Shown in pieces: positions 32,867 through 42,099 of a stretch of DNA of 64,000 nucleotides (position 1 is the stretch's first letter; each line of letters begins with the position of its first letter). A model generated the notes under the pieces. The model was not told the DNA's origin, made no database searches, and saw nothing but the letters and a program-made list of their open reading frames with translations. This DNA is from JAIBJN01 sp963838795 (GTDB taxonomy: Bacteria; Actinomycetota; Thermoleophilia; Gaiellales; Gaiellaceae). The stretch lies in contig CAWISL010000010.1 in the NCBI GenBank assembly GCA_963838795.1, positions 434,001 through 498,000 of the forward strand, read 5' to 3'. A program made the translations under genes and the position numbers.

Positions 32867-33947
32867 TGAGGGCGTCGTGAACGAGCGCCTGGAAGCGCTG
32901 GATGAGGACCTCGCTGGAGGGCAGCAGGCGCCCGTGTGGGATCATCCCGGACGTGAGGCCGATCTGGACGGAGGCGACGAGGGAGGCGTCCTCGCTGCCG
33001 ACCTGGTTGGCAAAAGCCATCATCTCCGCCGCGGTCTCGTCGGAGACCTCCTCGTAGAAGAAGTACTCCGTGGAGCCCGCGCAGCGGCCGGGGCCGGCCG
33101 GCCGGGTCACGTCAACCGACATGTTCCCGGGGCCCGGGTCGATGTTGAGCGTGAAGTTAGGGAAGAGGAGGTGGTACTGGGGCACCATCACCTCGTCCCC
33201 CTCGAGATAAGCGGGCTTGCCGTTCGCCTTCGCCTTCTCGCGCAGGTGAGCGAACTGCATCAGGGCGAGCCCGTCCGACCGGTACTGGTACTCGTCGGGT
33301 GCGACGTCGATCACCTTCGAGAAGCCCGGGTGCGCGACGGAGCAGTGGTAGCACTCGAGGTAGTTCTCGATCGCGACCTTCCAGTCGCACTCGATCTCCC
33401 AGTCGTTGCGCACGCGGAAGCGCAGGCGGTCGACGTCGAGGCCGCTCTCGGCGATGTATCCGGGCAGCGGGCCGAGTGCGTCGGCCAGCGGGCCGATCTC
33501 CGGATCCGGGTTGACGAACACGAGCGGTCCCCAGGCCTCGGTGGCCACCGGCAGCATCGAGAAGCTCTCCTTGTCGAAGTCGGGCTCGCGCTCCGAGCGC
33601 GGGGCCTTGCGCAGCGTGCCGTCGAGGTCGTACGTCCAGGCGTGGTAGGGGCACTGGAGCGCCTTCCGGTTGCCGTCGCCCTGCGCGATCAGGTGGCCGC
33701 GGTGCCGGCAGACGTTGACGAACCCGCGCAGGACGCCCTCGTTGTCGCGGACGACGACGATCGGGATCTGGCCCGCGAAGCACGTGAAGAAGTCGCCTGG
33801 ATTCGCGACGCGGTCGGCGCGCCCCGCGTACTGCCAGGAGCGCGAGAAGATGCGCTTGCCCTCCAGGCGCTGGATCGCCGGGTCGGCGTACCAGTTCGCA
33901 GGGAGAGTCGCTCCGGCCGCGAGCGCGGCCCCTACATCCCCTTCCAT
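32856..33947 (-). CDS. Rieske oxygenase alpha subunit, choline/betaine monooxygenase type
   Basis: A 363-residue Rieske oxygenase. The [2Fe-2S] site is NVCRHRGHL then CPYHAWTYD (Cys-x-His, Cys-x2-His). The mononuclear Fe site is WKVAIENYLECYHCSVAHPGF with the two His, typical of quaternary-ammonium demethylases (choline monooxygenase, glycine betaine and proline betaine demethylases). It inserts oxygen to remove an N-methyl group as formaldehyde. It lacks an adjacent reductase. Overlaps the flavoprotein gene by 11 bases. ATG 33947 is preferred over TTG 33953 because a -10 box (TAGAAT, 33954-33959) lies six bases before it. Confidence 0.92.
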   Translation of the reverse strand: MEGDVGAALAAGATLPANWYADPAIQRLEGKRIFSRSWQYAGRADRVANPGDFFTCFAGQIPIVVVRDNEGVLRGFVNVCRHRGHLIAQGDGNRKALQCPYHAWTYDLDGTLRKAPRSEREPDFDKESFSMLPVATEAWGPLVFVNPDPEIGPLADALGPLPGYIAESGLDVDRLRFRVRNDWEIECDWKVAIENYLECYHCSVAHPGFSKVIDVAPDEYQYRSDGLALMQFAHLREKAKANGKPAYLEGDEVMVPQYHLLFPNFTLNIDPGPGNMSVDVTRPAGPGRCAGSTEYFFYEEVSDETAAEMMAFANQVGSEDASLVASVQIGLTSGMIPHGRLLPSSEVLIQRFQALVHDALSGD

Positions 33948-33953
33948 GCCCAA

Positions 33954-33959
33954 ATTCTA
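33954..33959 (-). promoter_or_regulatory. -10 box reusing a stop codon
   Basis: Reads TAGAAT on the minus strand, six bases before ATG 33947; its TAG is the stop of the class III aminotransferase. Confidence 0.55.
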
Positions 33960-35345
33960 CGCCGTCAGATCCGAGGCCATCTCCTCGAAGGCGGCGACGA
34001 ACGCGTCGCAGTCCTCGGCGGAGTGGACGACCGACAGCGTCCATTCCTCCTCACGGCCCGGAGTCATGAAGACGCCGCGGTTCATGTTGTAGAGCCAGGC
34101 GAGGTCGGCCAGCTCGCCGTCCTGGTTTTCCTTGTAGGTCTCGTAGTCGACGATCTTCGTCGGCGAGAAGGTGACGCAGCCCTTGGCGCCGACGCCGACC
34201 GCGTAGCCGGGCAGCCGGTAGTCGTCGATCACCTTTTGGCAGCCCGCGAGGATGCGGTCGTTGAGCGCGTCCAGGTGCTCGTAGGCCTCGGGGGTCAGCA
34301 CCTCGAGGAGGCTCGCGCGCGCCGCCGCCATCGCGAGCGGGTTCCCGTTGTAGGTCCCCACCTGGTAGACGCTCCCGTTCTCGACGACCTCGAAGACCTC
34401 CTCGGTGCCGCCGATGGCGCCCGAGGGCAGCCCACCGCCGAGCGTCTTCGCCAGCGTGACCATGTCCGGCAGGACGCCGAAGCGGTCCGTGGCGCCGCCG
34501 GGCGCGATGCAGAGGCCGGTCTTCACCTCGTCGAAGATGAGGATGATCCCGTGCTTCCGCGTCAGCTCGCGGACGGCCTCGAGGTAACCCGGCTCGGGGA
34601 GGACGACCCCGAGGTTCATCATCGCCGCCTCCATGATCACGCAGGCGGGCTTGCGCCCCTCCTCGATGAGGCGCTCGATCCGCCGCTCCATCGCCGGCGC
34701 GTCATTGAAGGGCACCGGGATCGTCATGTCTGCCACCGACTGCGGGATGCCGGCTCCGTAGGGGAGCGACTCGTAGTGGTCTCGGTCGCCGATCTTGTCG
34801 TACTCGACGCCGATCGAGACCATCACGTAGTCGTGGTGGCCGTGGTAGGAGCCGAAGATCTTGACGATCGTGTCCCGGCCGGTCGCCGCCCGGGCGATCC
34901 GGATCGCGTCCATGGTCGCCTCGGAGCCCGAGTTGGTGTAGCGCCACTTCGGCAGGCCCCAGCGGCGGGCGAGCTCCTCGGCCACGTCGACCCCGTCCTC
35001 GGTCGGGGCGGCGAAATGCGTCCCCTGCGGGTAGCGCTCCGCCAGGGCCTTCCCGATCGCCGGATGAGCGTGGCCCTGCACCATCGAGCCGAACCCGTTG
35101 TGGAAGTCCAGGAGCTCGTTGCCGTCGACGTCCCAGACCCTCGCGCCGACGCCGCGGGAGAGGTAGATCGGCCAGGGATCGCGCACCTGGTAGGAGGAGG
35201 CGACTCCGGCGGAGAGGGTCTTGCGCGCGCGCTTGTACAGGTCGCCCGAGGCTTGCGTTCGCGCGTCGAGCCGAGCTTCCTCGCGCTCGGTCAGCTCCTT
35301 GATCCGCTCCCTCTCGATCTCGACGATGGTCGCCTCAGTTGCCAT
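33957..35345 (-). CDS. Class III aminotransferase (glutamate-semialdehyde mutase-like)
   Basis: A 462-residue PLP enzyme. It has GYxHGHH and the PLP-region IFDEVKTG, with the PLP Lys in VTLAKTLGGGLPSGAIGG near residue 285. Sequence resembles glutamate-1-semialdehyde 2,1-aminomutases, but the context (Rieske oxygenase, amine importer) argues for omega-amino acid or beta-amino acid transamination rather than heme synthesis. N-terminal 40 residues form a charged helix. ATG 35345 follows a -10 box by six bases. Products of demethylated or diamine substrates are plausible. Confidence 0.88.
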   Translation of the reverse strand: MATEATIVEIERERIKELTEREEARLDARTQASGDLYKRARKTLSAGVASSYQVRDPWPIYLSRGVGARVWDVDGNELLDFHNGFGSMVQGHAHPAIGKALAERYPQGTHFAAPTEDGVDVAEELARRWGLPKWRYTNSGSEATMDAIRIARAATGRDTIVKIFGSYHGHHDYVMVSIGVEYDKIGDRDHYESLPYGAGIPQSVADMTIPVPFNDAPAMERRIERLIEEGRKPACVIMEAAMMNLGVVLPEPGYLEAVRELTRKHGIILIFDEVKTGLCIAPGGATDRFGVLPDMVTLAKTLGGGLPSGAIGGTEEVFEVVENGSVYQVGTYNGNPLAMAAARASLLEVLTPEAYEHLDALNDRILAGCQKVIDDYRLPGYAVGVGAKGCVTFSPTKIVDYETYKENQDGELADLAWLYNMNRGVFMTPGREEEWTLSVVHSAEDCDAFVAAFEEMASDLTA

Positions 35346-35351
35346 CCCGTA

Positions 35352-35357
35352 ACTCTA
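35352..35357 (-). promoter_or_regulatory. -10 box reusing a stop codon
   Basis: Reads TAGAGT on the minus strand, six bases before ATG 35345; its TAG is the stop of the M20 gene. Confidence 0.55.
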
Positions 35358-36584
35358 GGCGGATTCGCCCCACCTGTGGAGGAGGAGCGCCAGAACGGTG
35401 GCGACGTCTACGATCGACTCGAGGTCAACCCATTCGTCGACACCGTGGAGACCGTCGCCCGTCGGCCCGTAGCAGACCGCCTGGCCTGGCCCGAGGGGCG
35501 GCGCGAAGAAGCGCAGGTCGGTCGTCGCCCGGGAGGGCTGGGGCTCGGGCCGGCGGCCGTGGACGGCTTCGTGGCAGTCAGAAAGCAGCGTAACGAGCGG
35601 GGAGCGCTCGTCGAAGGCGTAGCCGCGCGCCCGGAAGCCGCGAAAATCGACCCGGGCTTCGGGTGCGACACCTAGGACTGCTTGGAGCAGGCGAGCCTGG
35701 CCTTCTGACGGCTCCAGCCGGAGTGGAAGCCCCAGTCGAACGTCCAGCTCGGCCTTCCCGGGCGTCATAGACGGCCAATCCCCCGCATGCAACGCGCCGA
35801 CGTTCAGGAGGTAGGGTCGCTCCACACCCGCGAACTCCGGCTCGGGGTCGGCGTTCAGCTCCGCCTCGAGCGCTCGCAGTGCCTCGACTGCGGCGAAGGC
35901 GGTCTCGATCGGGTTCGAGCCCTCGTCGGCGTGCGAGGCGTGGCGCGCGGGCGCCTCGAAGGTGAGCCGCGCCCAGATCACGCCGACGGCGACCACGTCG
36001 AAGCCGCCGTTCGTCGGCTCCGCAATGACAACGCCGTCCGCCGACGGGCCCTCCAGACACGCAGCGAGAGCGCCGTTCCCTCCGCATTCCTCCTCGATGA
36101 CGCTCTGGTAGACGACCGGGCCTGGCAGCGGTCCGGAGGCAAGCGCGGCTTCGACGCCGAGAAGCATCGCGGCGATCCCGCCCTTCATGTCGCAGGCGCC
36201 CCGTCCGTACAGGCGTTCGCCTTCCACCTCTGCTGCGAATGGCGGCTTCGTCCATCGCTCCGCGGGAGCTTCGCTGACCACGTCGACGTGACCGTTCAAC
36301 AGAAGCGAGCGTCCGGATCCGCCGGCCAGCGCGCCGACGAGGCAGCGTCGCCCCTCGTAGGAGATGAGCGGAATGCCGCTGTCGGGATGCGACGTGAGCT
36401 GCTCCGGGCTGGGCTCGATCGACTGCACCGTGAAGCCCAGCTCGCGCATGCGCGCCTCGACGAGCTGCTGAGCCGGCTCTTCTTGCCCAAGGAGGCTGGG
36501 AGCGCGGACGAGCTCCTGGAGGAAGGCGACGGTGTCCGGAAGCCCGTGTTCGACGGCGCGGCGGAGGGAGTCGGGGTTCCTCAC
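35355..36584 (-). CDS. M20-family metallohydrolase (ArgE/DapE-like)
   Basis: A 409-residue zinc hydrolase. Metal and catalytic motifs are NGHVDVV, GRGACDMKGG and EEECGGNGAL; the last His is in VDEWVDL-proximal sequence (GDGLHGVDEW). Members remove acyl groups from acylated amino acids such as N-acetylornithine or succinyl-diaminopimelate. With the adjacent class III aminotransferase it may deacylate a diamino compound first. GTG 36584 is chosen because a -10 box TAGGGT lies eight bases upstream; the longer frame adds no family sequence. It is divergent from potD. Confidence 0.9.
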   Translation of the reverse strand: MRNPDSLRRAVEHGLPDTVAFLQELVRAPSLLGQEEPAQQLVEARMRELGFTVQSIEPSPEQLTSHPDSGIPLISYEGRRCLVGALAGGSGRSLLLNGHVDVVSEAPAERWTKPPFAAEVEGERLYGRGACDMKGGIAAMLLGVEAALASGPLPGPVVYQSVIEEECGGNGALAACLEGPSADGVVIAEPTNGGFDVVAVGVIWARLTFEAPARHASHADEGSNPIETAFAAVEALRALEAELNADPEPEFAGVERPYLLNVGALHAGDWPSMTPGKAELDVRLGLPLRLEPSEGQARLLQAVLGVAPEARVDFRGFRARGYAFDERSPLVTLLSDCHEAVHGRRPEPQPSRATTDLRFFAPPLGPGQAVCYGPTGDGLHGVDEWVDLESIVDVATVLALLLHRWGESA

Positions 36585-36592
36585 GCTCGCGA

Positions 36593-36598
36593 ACCCTA
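36593..36598 (-). promoter_or_regulatory. -10 box before the M20 gene
   Basis: Reads TAGGGT on the minus strand, eight bases before GTG 36584. It heads the minus-strand run M20, aminotransferase, Rieske, flavoprotein, crotonase, although internal promoters exist too. Confidence 0.5.
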
Positions 36599-36706
36599 TG
36601 CCTCCCTTGGAAAGGTGCGCACTAACTTGAAGGCAGGAGCTGCGTCTGAGACCCTGCGCGCCTTGCGAGAAGCGCCTGGCCTTCATCGTGTGGAAGGAGA
36701 GCGACG

Positions 36707-37996
36707 ATGACGTTTCATCCCAGGGAGAGGAACGCCACGCTCAATCGGCGGGACTTCCTCCTCCGCTCTGCGGCGGCCGCCACGGTCCTTTCCGGGTCAG
36801 CCGGCTTACTGGCGGCCTGTAGCTCCGAGACGACTCCGGAGGCGACCACCGGCGCGAGCGGCGAAGCGCTCGGGCCCGGCGGCCTGCCGCTCGCGAGACC
36901 CGACAAGCGCGTCACCATGCCTCTCTGGGAGGACCCGATCGAGTCCGGGCTCGAGCCGGAGACTGGCGGGACCTTCACCGTCTTCAACTATCCCGCGTAC
37001 CTCTACAAGAAGCTCCTGAACGAGTTCTGCGAGAAGTACGGGGTCGAGCCCCAGTACACCGCCTTCGACAACATATCCTCCGGCATCCAGCGCCTCGCAT
37101 CCGGCGCGGTCGCACCGGACGTAATGGAGATGACGCCCGACAACCTCTCGCGTGCGGTCGCCGGCAAGCTCATCAAGCCGCTCAATCTCGACTACATCCC
37201 CAACCTGCAGAAGAACGTCTGGCCGGACCTCGTCAGCCCCTTCTACGACGTGGATTCGCACTACACGGTGCCGTACACGATCTACGCGACCGGCATTGCC
37301 TGGCGGACGGACAAGATCACCGAGGACATCGCCGGGATGCCGCAGCCCTGGGACATCTTCTGGGAGTCGGGTGACTACGAGGGGAAGGTCGCTCTCTTGA
37401 GCGAGGAGCGCGAGACGATCGGCACGGCGCTCCTGCGTAAGGGGATCCTGGACATCAATACCGAGGACCCGCAGCTGATCGACCAGGCCGTCGCCGACCT
37501 GAAGGAGCTCTACGGCATCTGCAACATCAAGGTCGACGACGTCCAGTACCAGTCGATCCCGGAGGGCACGAGCTGGCTTCACCAGGCGTGGTCGGGCGAC
37601 ATGATCGCCGGCTACATCTACTATCTGCCGAAGGGCACGCCGGCGACCGCGCTCGGATACTGGAAGGCCGACCACGGGAAGGTTCCCGTTCAGAACGACT
37701 GCTGGTCGATCTGTGCGACGACGAAGAAGCCCGTCCTCTCGCACCTCTGGCTGAACTACATCCTGGACAACGGCGTTGCCTACTCGAACTTCGTCGATTT
37801 CAACGGCTACCAGCCGCCGATCAACGAGATCGACCCCGCCACGCTCGTGGCCGACGGCGTCGTGCCTGAGCACCTGGCGAACAGCGTTCTGACGAACGAC
37901 GACCTCGGACCCGACTCCCTGCAATACGGGACGCTCACATCGCGCGGTCAACAGCTCTGGCAGGACGGCTACTCGGACTTCACAGCCGGGGGCTAA
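36707..37996 (+). CDS. Spermidine/putrescine-type solute-binding lipoprotein (PotD-like)
   Basis: A 429-residue binding protein. It carries both a twin-arginine signal (TLNRRDFLLRSAAAA, about residues 12-26) and a lipobox LAAC (Cys near residue 38), so it is probably Tat-exported and lipid-anchored. The mature part matches bacterial extracellular solute-binding proteins of the PotD/spermidine class. It is the first gene of a potDBCA-type operon. ATG 36707 has an AAGGAG site eight bases upstream. Substrate is not certain: polyamines, or a quaternary amine fitting the neighbouring enzymes. Confidence 0.9.
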   Translation: MTFHPRERNATLNRRDFLLRSAAAATVLSGSAGLLAACSSETTPEATTGASGEALGPGGLPLARPDKRVTMPLWEDPIESGLEPETGGTFTVFNYPAYLYKKLLNEFCEKYGVEPQYTAFDNISSGIQRLASGAVAPDVMEMTPDNLSRAVAGKLIKPLNLDYIPNLQKNVWPDLVSPFYDVDSHYTVPYTIYATGIAWRTDKITEDIAGMPQPWDIFWESGDYEGKVALLSEERETIGTALLRKGILDINTEDPQLIDQAVADLKELYGICNIKVDDVQYQSIPEGTSWLHQAWSGDMIAGYIYYLPKGTPATALGYWKADHGKVPVQNDCWSICATTKKPVLSHLWLNYILDNGVAYSNFVDFNGYQPPINEIDPATLVADGVVPEHLANSVLTNDDLGPDSLQYGTLTSRGQQLWQDGYSDFTAGG

Positions 37997-38006
37997 AAGG
38001 AGCTCC

Positions 38007-38900
38007 GTGTACCGCCGCTGGCTCTGGCCCGGGTTCGCGCTCCCGGGAGTCGTGTGGCTGATCGTCCTCTTCCTCGTCCCGTTCTATGCGGTCGTGGCCA
38101 CTGCGTTCGGCACCGTCGATCCCGTCCTCTTGCAGGCTGTCCCCCTCTGGAACCCGCTCGACTGGAACGTCGGCTGGATCGTGGAGGTTCTCGAGCAGCT
38201 GGCTCCCGGCGGCAGGTTCTTCGGGGCCGCCGTGCGCACGATCGTCTACGTGGGCATCGCGGTCGCCTTCTCCCTCCTGATCGGCTATCCCGTCGCCTAC
38301 TACATCGCCCGGCACGCCGGCAGGACGAAGAGTCTGCTCCTGATCCTCCTGATCGCTCCTCTCTGGATCAACTACCTGATGCGGATGCTCGCGTGGGTGA
38401 ACCTCCTCGCCCCGGACGGGTACGTGAACCGTTTCCTCACGTTCACTCATGTTCTCGCGGAGCCGCGCGACTGGCTGGGCGGGCGGGCGTCGACCGTGAT
38501 CCTCGCCCTCGTCTACGGCTACATCCCGTTCATGATCCTGCCCCTGTTCGCGGCGCTCGACCGCATCGACCGGAGCCACCTCGAGGCGGCGCGCGATCTC
38601 GGCGCGAGTCGGCTCAGCACCTTCATGCACGTGACCCTTCCCTTGTCGAAGGTCGGGATCCTCGGCGGCGCCGTCCTGATCGCTCTCCCGATGTTCGGCG
38701 ACTACTACACGCCCAACATCGTCTCGAGCGCGCCGACGACCTCGATGATCGGCAACCAGATCGACTCCTACTTCCACGTCGGTGGCCAGCCGACGATCGG
38801 GGCGGCGATCACCGTGGTGCTTGCGTTGTTCCTCACCGTCCTCATGGCCTACTACCTGTGGACGATCCACAAGGCGTCACGCGAGGCGCGGACCGCATGA
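38007..38900 (+). CDS. ABC transporter permease (PotB-like)
   Basis: A 297-residue permease with six predicted spans and the inner-membrane EAA loop HLEAARDLGASRLSTFMHVTLP for ATPase docking. The MRMLAWVNLL segment matches the PotB/PotH type of polyamine permease. GTG 38007 follows AAAGGAG by six bases. It overlaps the next permease gene by four bases (ATGA) and pairs with it as a heterodimer. Confidence 0.92.
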   Translation: MYRRWLWPGFALPGVVWLIVLFLVPFYAVVATAFGTVDPVLLQAVPLWNPLDWNVGWIVEVLEQLAPGGRFFGAAVRTIVYVGIAVAFSLLIGYPVAYYIARHAGRTKSLLLILLIAPLWINYLMRMLAWVNLLAPDGYVNRFLTFTHVLAEPRDWLGGRASTVILALVYGYIPFMILPLFAALDRIDRSHLEAARDLGASRLSTFMHVTLPLSKVGILGGAVLIALPMFGDYYTPNIVSSAPTTSMIGNQIDSYFHVGGQPTIGAAITVVLALFLTVLMAYYLWTIHKASREARTA

Positions 38901-39832
38901 GCACGGTTGCCGGGGTGCAGGCGCCGCCGCGTCTCTCTGCCTGGACCCGGTTCCGCGGCTGGCTGACGAACCCCTGGGGGCGCCCCCGCTTCCTTGTCCT
39001 TTTCACCTGGGCGTACATGATCTGGGCGCTCGTGCCCGTCCTGATCGCGGTGCAGTTCTCGTTCAACGACTCGCGCTCGCGAACCGTGTGGCAAGGATTC
39101 TCGACCCGCTGGTACTGGGGAGACCCGGTCGACTCGGTCTGGCACGACCCGGCCCTCCGCAACGCCCTTGCCCAGAGCCTCAAGCTCGCCACGGCCGACG
39201 TCCTTATCGCGACGCCGATCGGTGTCCTGCTCGCGATCGGCCTGGCGCGCTGGAGCGGCTGGGGTTCGAGGCCCTCGAACTTCCTTATGCTTTTTCCGCT
39301 CGTGACGCCCGAGATCGTCATGGGCGTCTCGCTCCTCCTCCTCTTCACCCACGTCTTCACGTTCGTCGGCACCGGCACTACGGCCCAGATCCTCGGCCAC
39401 GTGACCTTCTCTATCTCCTTCGTCGTCGTCATCGTCCGGGGTCGCCTCTTCTCGATCGGGAGACAGTACGAGGAGGCGGCCGCCGATCTCGGCGCTTCCC
39501 CCGCGGTCGCGCTCTACCGCGTCCTCCTCCCGCTCCTGATGCCGGCGATTATCGCCTCGGCAGCGGTCGTCTTCGCCATCTCGCTCGACGACTTCGTCAT
39601 CAGCCAGTGGCTCTCGAAGGGTGGAGAGACCGACACCGTCCCCATTCAGATCTATGCCGCCACCCGCGCGGCGCCGCTCCCCTCCACGAACGCCATCGCG
39701 ACGGTGATGATGGTCCTAACGCTCGTCTCGGTCACGGCCGGCTACCTCGTCTGGCGTGCGTTCACCCGCGGCGAGCGCCGCGCGGGCAAGTCCGTCGCCG
39801 AAGACGCCGGGGCGGCATTCGAGATGAGGTAG
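38897..39832 (+). CDS. ABC transporter permease (PotC-like)
   Basis: A 311-residue permease, six spans, with EAA loop QYEEAAADLGASPAVALYRVLLPLLMP. The second half (SLDDFVISQWLSKG) is characteristic of PotC/PotI proteins. It has an N-terminal extension of about 40 residues. ATG 38897 overlaps the stop of the PotB-like gene. Thirteen bases separate it from the ATPase gene. Confidence 0.92.
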   Translation: MSTVAGVQAPPRLSAWTRFRGWLTNPWGRPRFLVLFTWAYMIWALVPVLIAVQFSFNDSRSRTVWQGFSTRWYWGDPVDSVWHDPALRNALAQSLKLATADVLIATPIGVLLAIGLARWSGWGSRPSNFLMLFPLVTPEIVMGVSLLLLFTHVFTFVGTGTTAQILGHVTFSISFVVVIVRGRLFSIGRQYEEAAADLGASPAVALYRVLLPLLMPAIIASAAVVFAISLDDFVISQWLSKGGETDTVPIQIYAATRAAPLPSTNAIATVMMVLTLVSVTAGYLVWRAFTRGERRAGKSVAEDAGAAFEMR

Positions 39833-39845
39833 CGTCGAGGACGAC

Positions 39846-40985
39846 ATGGCCCGCGGAAAGATCCTGCTGATCGAACTGAGCAAGCGGTTCGGCGAGCTGA
39901 CGGCGGTGGACGGCATCGACCTCCACGTCCCCGGCGGCGAGTTCTTCTCGCTGCTCGGCCCCTCCGGCTGCGGCAAGACCACGACACTGCGCATGATCGC
40001 CGGGTTCGAGCAGCCGACCGAGGGCCGCATCCTGCTCGACGGCGTTGATGTCGCGTACACGCCGCCACACAAGCGGAACGTGAACACCGTGTTCCAGAAC
40101 TACGCCCTCTTTCCGCACCTGAACGTGTTCGACAACGTCGCCTTCGGGCTCCGGCGCGCCAAGCGGCCGAAGGACGAGCTGACGCGGCGAGTCGGAGAGG
40201 CGCTCGAGCTCGTCAGGCTGACCGGCCTCGAGCGCCGCAAGTCGTCCCAGCTCTCCGGCGGTCAGCAGCAACGGGTCGCGCTTGCGCGCGCGCTCGTCCT
40301 GAACCCTGCGGTGCTCCTCCTGGACGAGCCGTTGGGCGCCCTCGACGCGAAGTTGCGCAAGGCGCTCCAGATCGAGCTGAAGACGCTGCAGCAGGAGGTC
40401 GGGATCACGTTCCTCTACGTGACGCACGACCAGGAGGAGGCGTTGACGATGTCGGACCGGCTCGCCGTCATGAACGGCGGGCAGATCGAGCAGATCGGCG
40501 CGCCTCAGGACGTCTACGAGGATCCCGAGACGCTCTTCGTCGCAGACTTCCTGGGCGTCTCGAACCTCATGGACGCGACCGGCCGGGGCTCGGTCGACGG
40601 GCGCTGCCGCGTGGAAACCGGGAGGTTCGAGCTCGATGCGGGCGGCGGCCCGAGCGACGTGACCGGCCCTGCGAAGCTCGTCATTCGGCCCGAGCGGATC
40701 GAGCTCGAGCCCCACAAGGCCGACTCGCGTCCGAATTGCCTACCGGGGATGGTCGAGCGAGTGGTGTACGTCGGCTCGGCCGTCCAGGTTCTCGTCCGCG
40801 TCGCCACCGGCGAGACCCTTCAGGCGCTCGTGACGAACACCGGCAAGGAGCTCCCGTATCAGCAAGGGACGCCCGTGCAGCTCCACCTCCCGGCGGACGC
40901 CTTGCGCGTCATTCCGGCCCCGGGCGAGATCGAGGCAGAGACCCCGGTGGAGGACCCCAGCTTGTCAGGCCTCGAGAGTCGCTGA
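39846..40985 (+). CDS. ABC transporter ATP-binding protein (PotA-like)
   Basis: A 379-residue ATPase. Walker A is LLGPSGCGKTTTLRM, Q-loop VFQNYALFPH, signature SSQLSGGQQQRVALARAL, Walker B LLLDEPLGALD, switch His YVTHDQEEAL. A C-terminal TOBE domain (about residues 245-360) is typical of PotA/MalK. Start ATG 39846. The last 21 bases overlap the convergent aminotransferase gene, an unusual tail-to-tail overlap. Confidence 0.94.
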   Translation: MARGKILLIELSKRFGELTAVDGIDLHVPGGEFFSLLGPSGCGKTTTLRMIAGFEQPTEGRILLDGVDVAYTPPHKRNVNTVFQNYALFPHLNVFDNVAFGLRRAKRPKDELTRRVGEALELVRLTGLERRKSSQLSGGQQQRVALARALVLNPAVLLLDEPLGALDAKLRKALQIELKTLQQEVGITFLYVTHDQEEALTMSDRLAVMNGGQIEQIGAPQDVYEDPETLFVADFLGVSNLMDATGRGSVDGRCRVETGRFELDAGGGPSDVTGPAKLVIRPERIELEPHKADSRPNCLPGMVERVVYVGSAVQVLVRVATGETLQALVTNTGKELPYQQGTPVQLHLPADALRVIPAPGEIEAETPVEDPSLSGLESR

Positions 40986-42098
40986 GGACTCCAGCAGCTC
41001 TCCACGGACGTCGGCCACTTCACGCGCCACCCGCTCCATCATCGGCACGGGCCCGGTGGTGATGCGGACATGGCCGGCGAGCCCGAACTCGCTGCCGGCG
41101 CGCACGAGGAATCCGCGCCGTGCGAGACCGTCGGTGATAGCAACGTCGTCCACGCCGACGTCCACGAGCAGGAAGTTCGCCTGCGAGGGGTACGGCAGGG
41201 TGCCCCCCTCGCGCAGGCGCTCGGCGAGTCGCTCGCGGCCCGCCTCGTTGGCGAGTCGTCTCGTCTCGACGAGGTCGGGATGGAGCAGGCTTGCCCGGCC
41301 CGCGGCCAGGGCCGCCCGGTTGACGTTGAACGGCTCCAGGACGACGTCGATCATCTCGGCGAGCGGCTCGCCCACGATCGCGTACCCGAGGCGGAGGCCG
41401 GCGAGCCCGAAGATCTTCGAGAACGTGCGCAAGACGACGACGGGAAGGCCCGCCTCGACGTTGCGCACCCGATCGATGCGAACCGCGGGATCGACGTACT
41501 CGAAGTAGGCCTCGTCGACGACGATCGCGCAGCGGTCGGGGATGCCGGCGAGCAGGCGCTCCCACTCCTCGTGCGTCAGCAGTGCGCCCGTGGGGTTGTT
41601 CGGGTCGCAGAGCCAGACCAGCCGAGCGTCGTTCTCGCACGCGGCTGCCACGAGGGCATCGACGTCGTGCCGAAGCTCGCAGTTCGGCACCGCGACGACC
41701 CGCGCGCCGGCTGCCGCGGAAGTCGTCGCGTAGAGCCCGTACGTCGGGCTGGTCTGGACGACCGTGTCGCCGGGCTCGAGGAAGGCGTGGACGACCGTCG
41801 CGATGAGCGCCTGGATCCCGTGGCTGGGGACGATCCGGTCCGGGGAGGTCCCGAGCCAGCCGGCCACGCTCTCGCGCAGGTCGGCGTAGGCCTCGGCCGG
41901 ATAGATCCACGCGTGCTCGAGCTCGGTGACGATCGCCTCCTCGACGCCGGGAAACGGGCCCTCGAGGCCCTCGTTCCAGTTGAGCTTGACGATCTCCTCG
42001 AGCCCGTAGGCCTCCTTCAGCTCCTCCAGGCTGGCGCCTGGCCGGTACGGCTCGAGGCCGATCAGCGACGGGCGTACGATCCGGCTCCAGTCCGTCAC
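40965..42098 (-). CDS. Aminotransferase class I/II (HisC-like)
   Basis: A 377-residue PLP-fold I aminotransferase. The PLP Lys lies in LRTFSKIFGLAGLRLGYAI, and NNPTGALL, YxEY-like DEAYFEYVD and the final Arg in GHVRITTG are present. It resembles histidinol-phosphate aminotransferase but no his genes are near. It lies next to a thiamine-diphosphate decarboxylase on the same strand, a pairing like aruH/aruI of arginine catabolism, in which a transaminase makes a keto acid that is then decarboxylated. Start GTG 42098, directly after a large fold-back element. Confidence 0.88.
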   Translation of the reverse strand: MTDWSRIVRPSLIGLEPYRPGASLEELKEAYGLEEIVKLNWNEGLEGPFPGVEEAIVTELEHAWIYPAEAYADLRESVAGWLGTSPDRIVPSHGIQALIATVVHAFLEPGDTVVQTSPTYGLYATTSAAAGARVVAVPNCELRHDVDALVAAACENDARLVWLCDPNNPTGALLTHEEWERLLAGIPDRCAIVVDEAYFEYVDPAVRIDRVRNVEAGLPVVVLRTFSKIFGLAGLRLGYAIVGEPLAEMIDVVLEPFNVNRAALAAGRASLLHPDLVETRRLANEAGRERLAERLREGGTLPYPSQANFLLVDVGVDDVAITDGLARRGFLVRAGSEFGLAGHVRITTGPVPMMERVAREVADVRGELLESSATLEA

Positions 42099-42099
42099 A

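Noticed and set aside
33957..35345. hemL (glutamate-1-semialdehyde aminomutase) of heme synthesis
   Set aside because: Similar family, but the gene sits among amine and peptide genes with none of the heme cluster.
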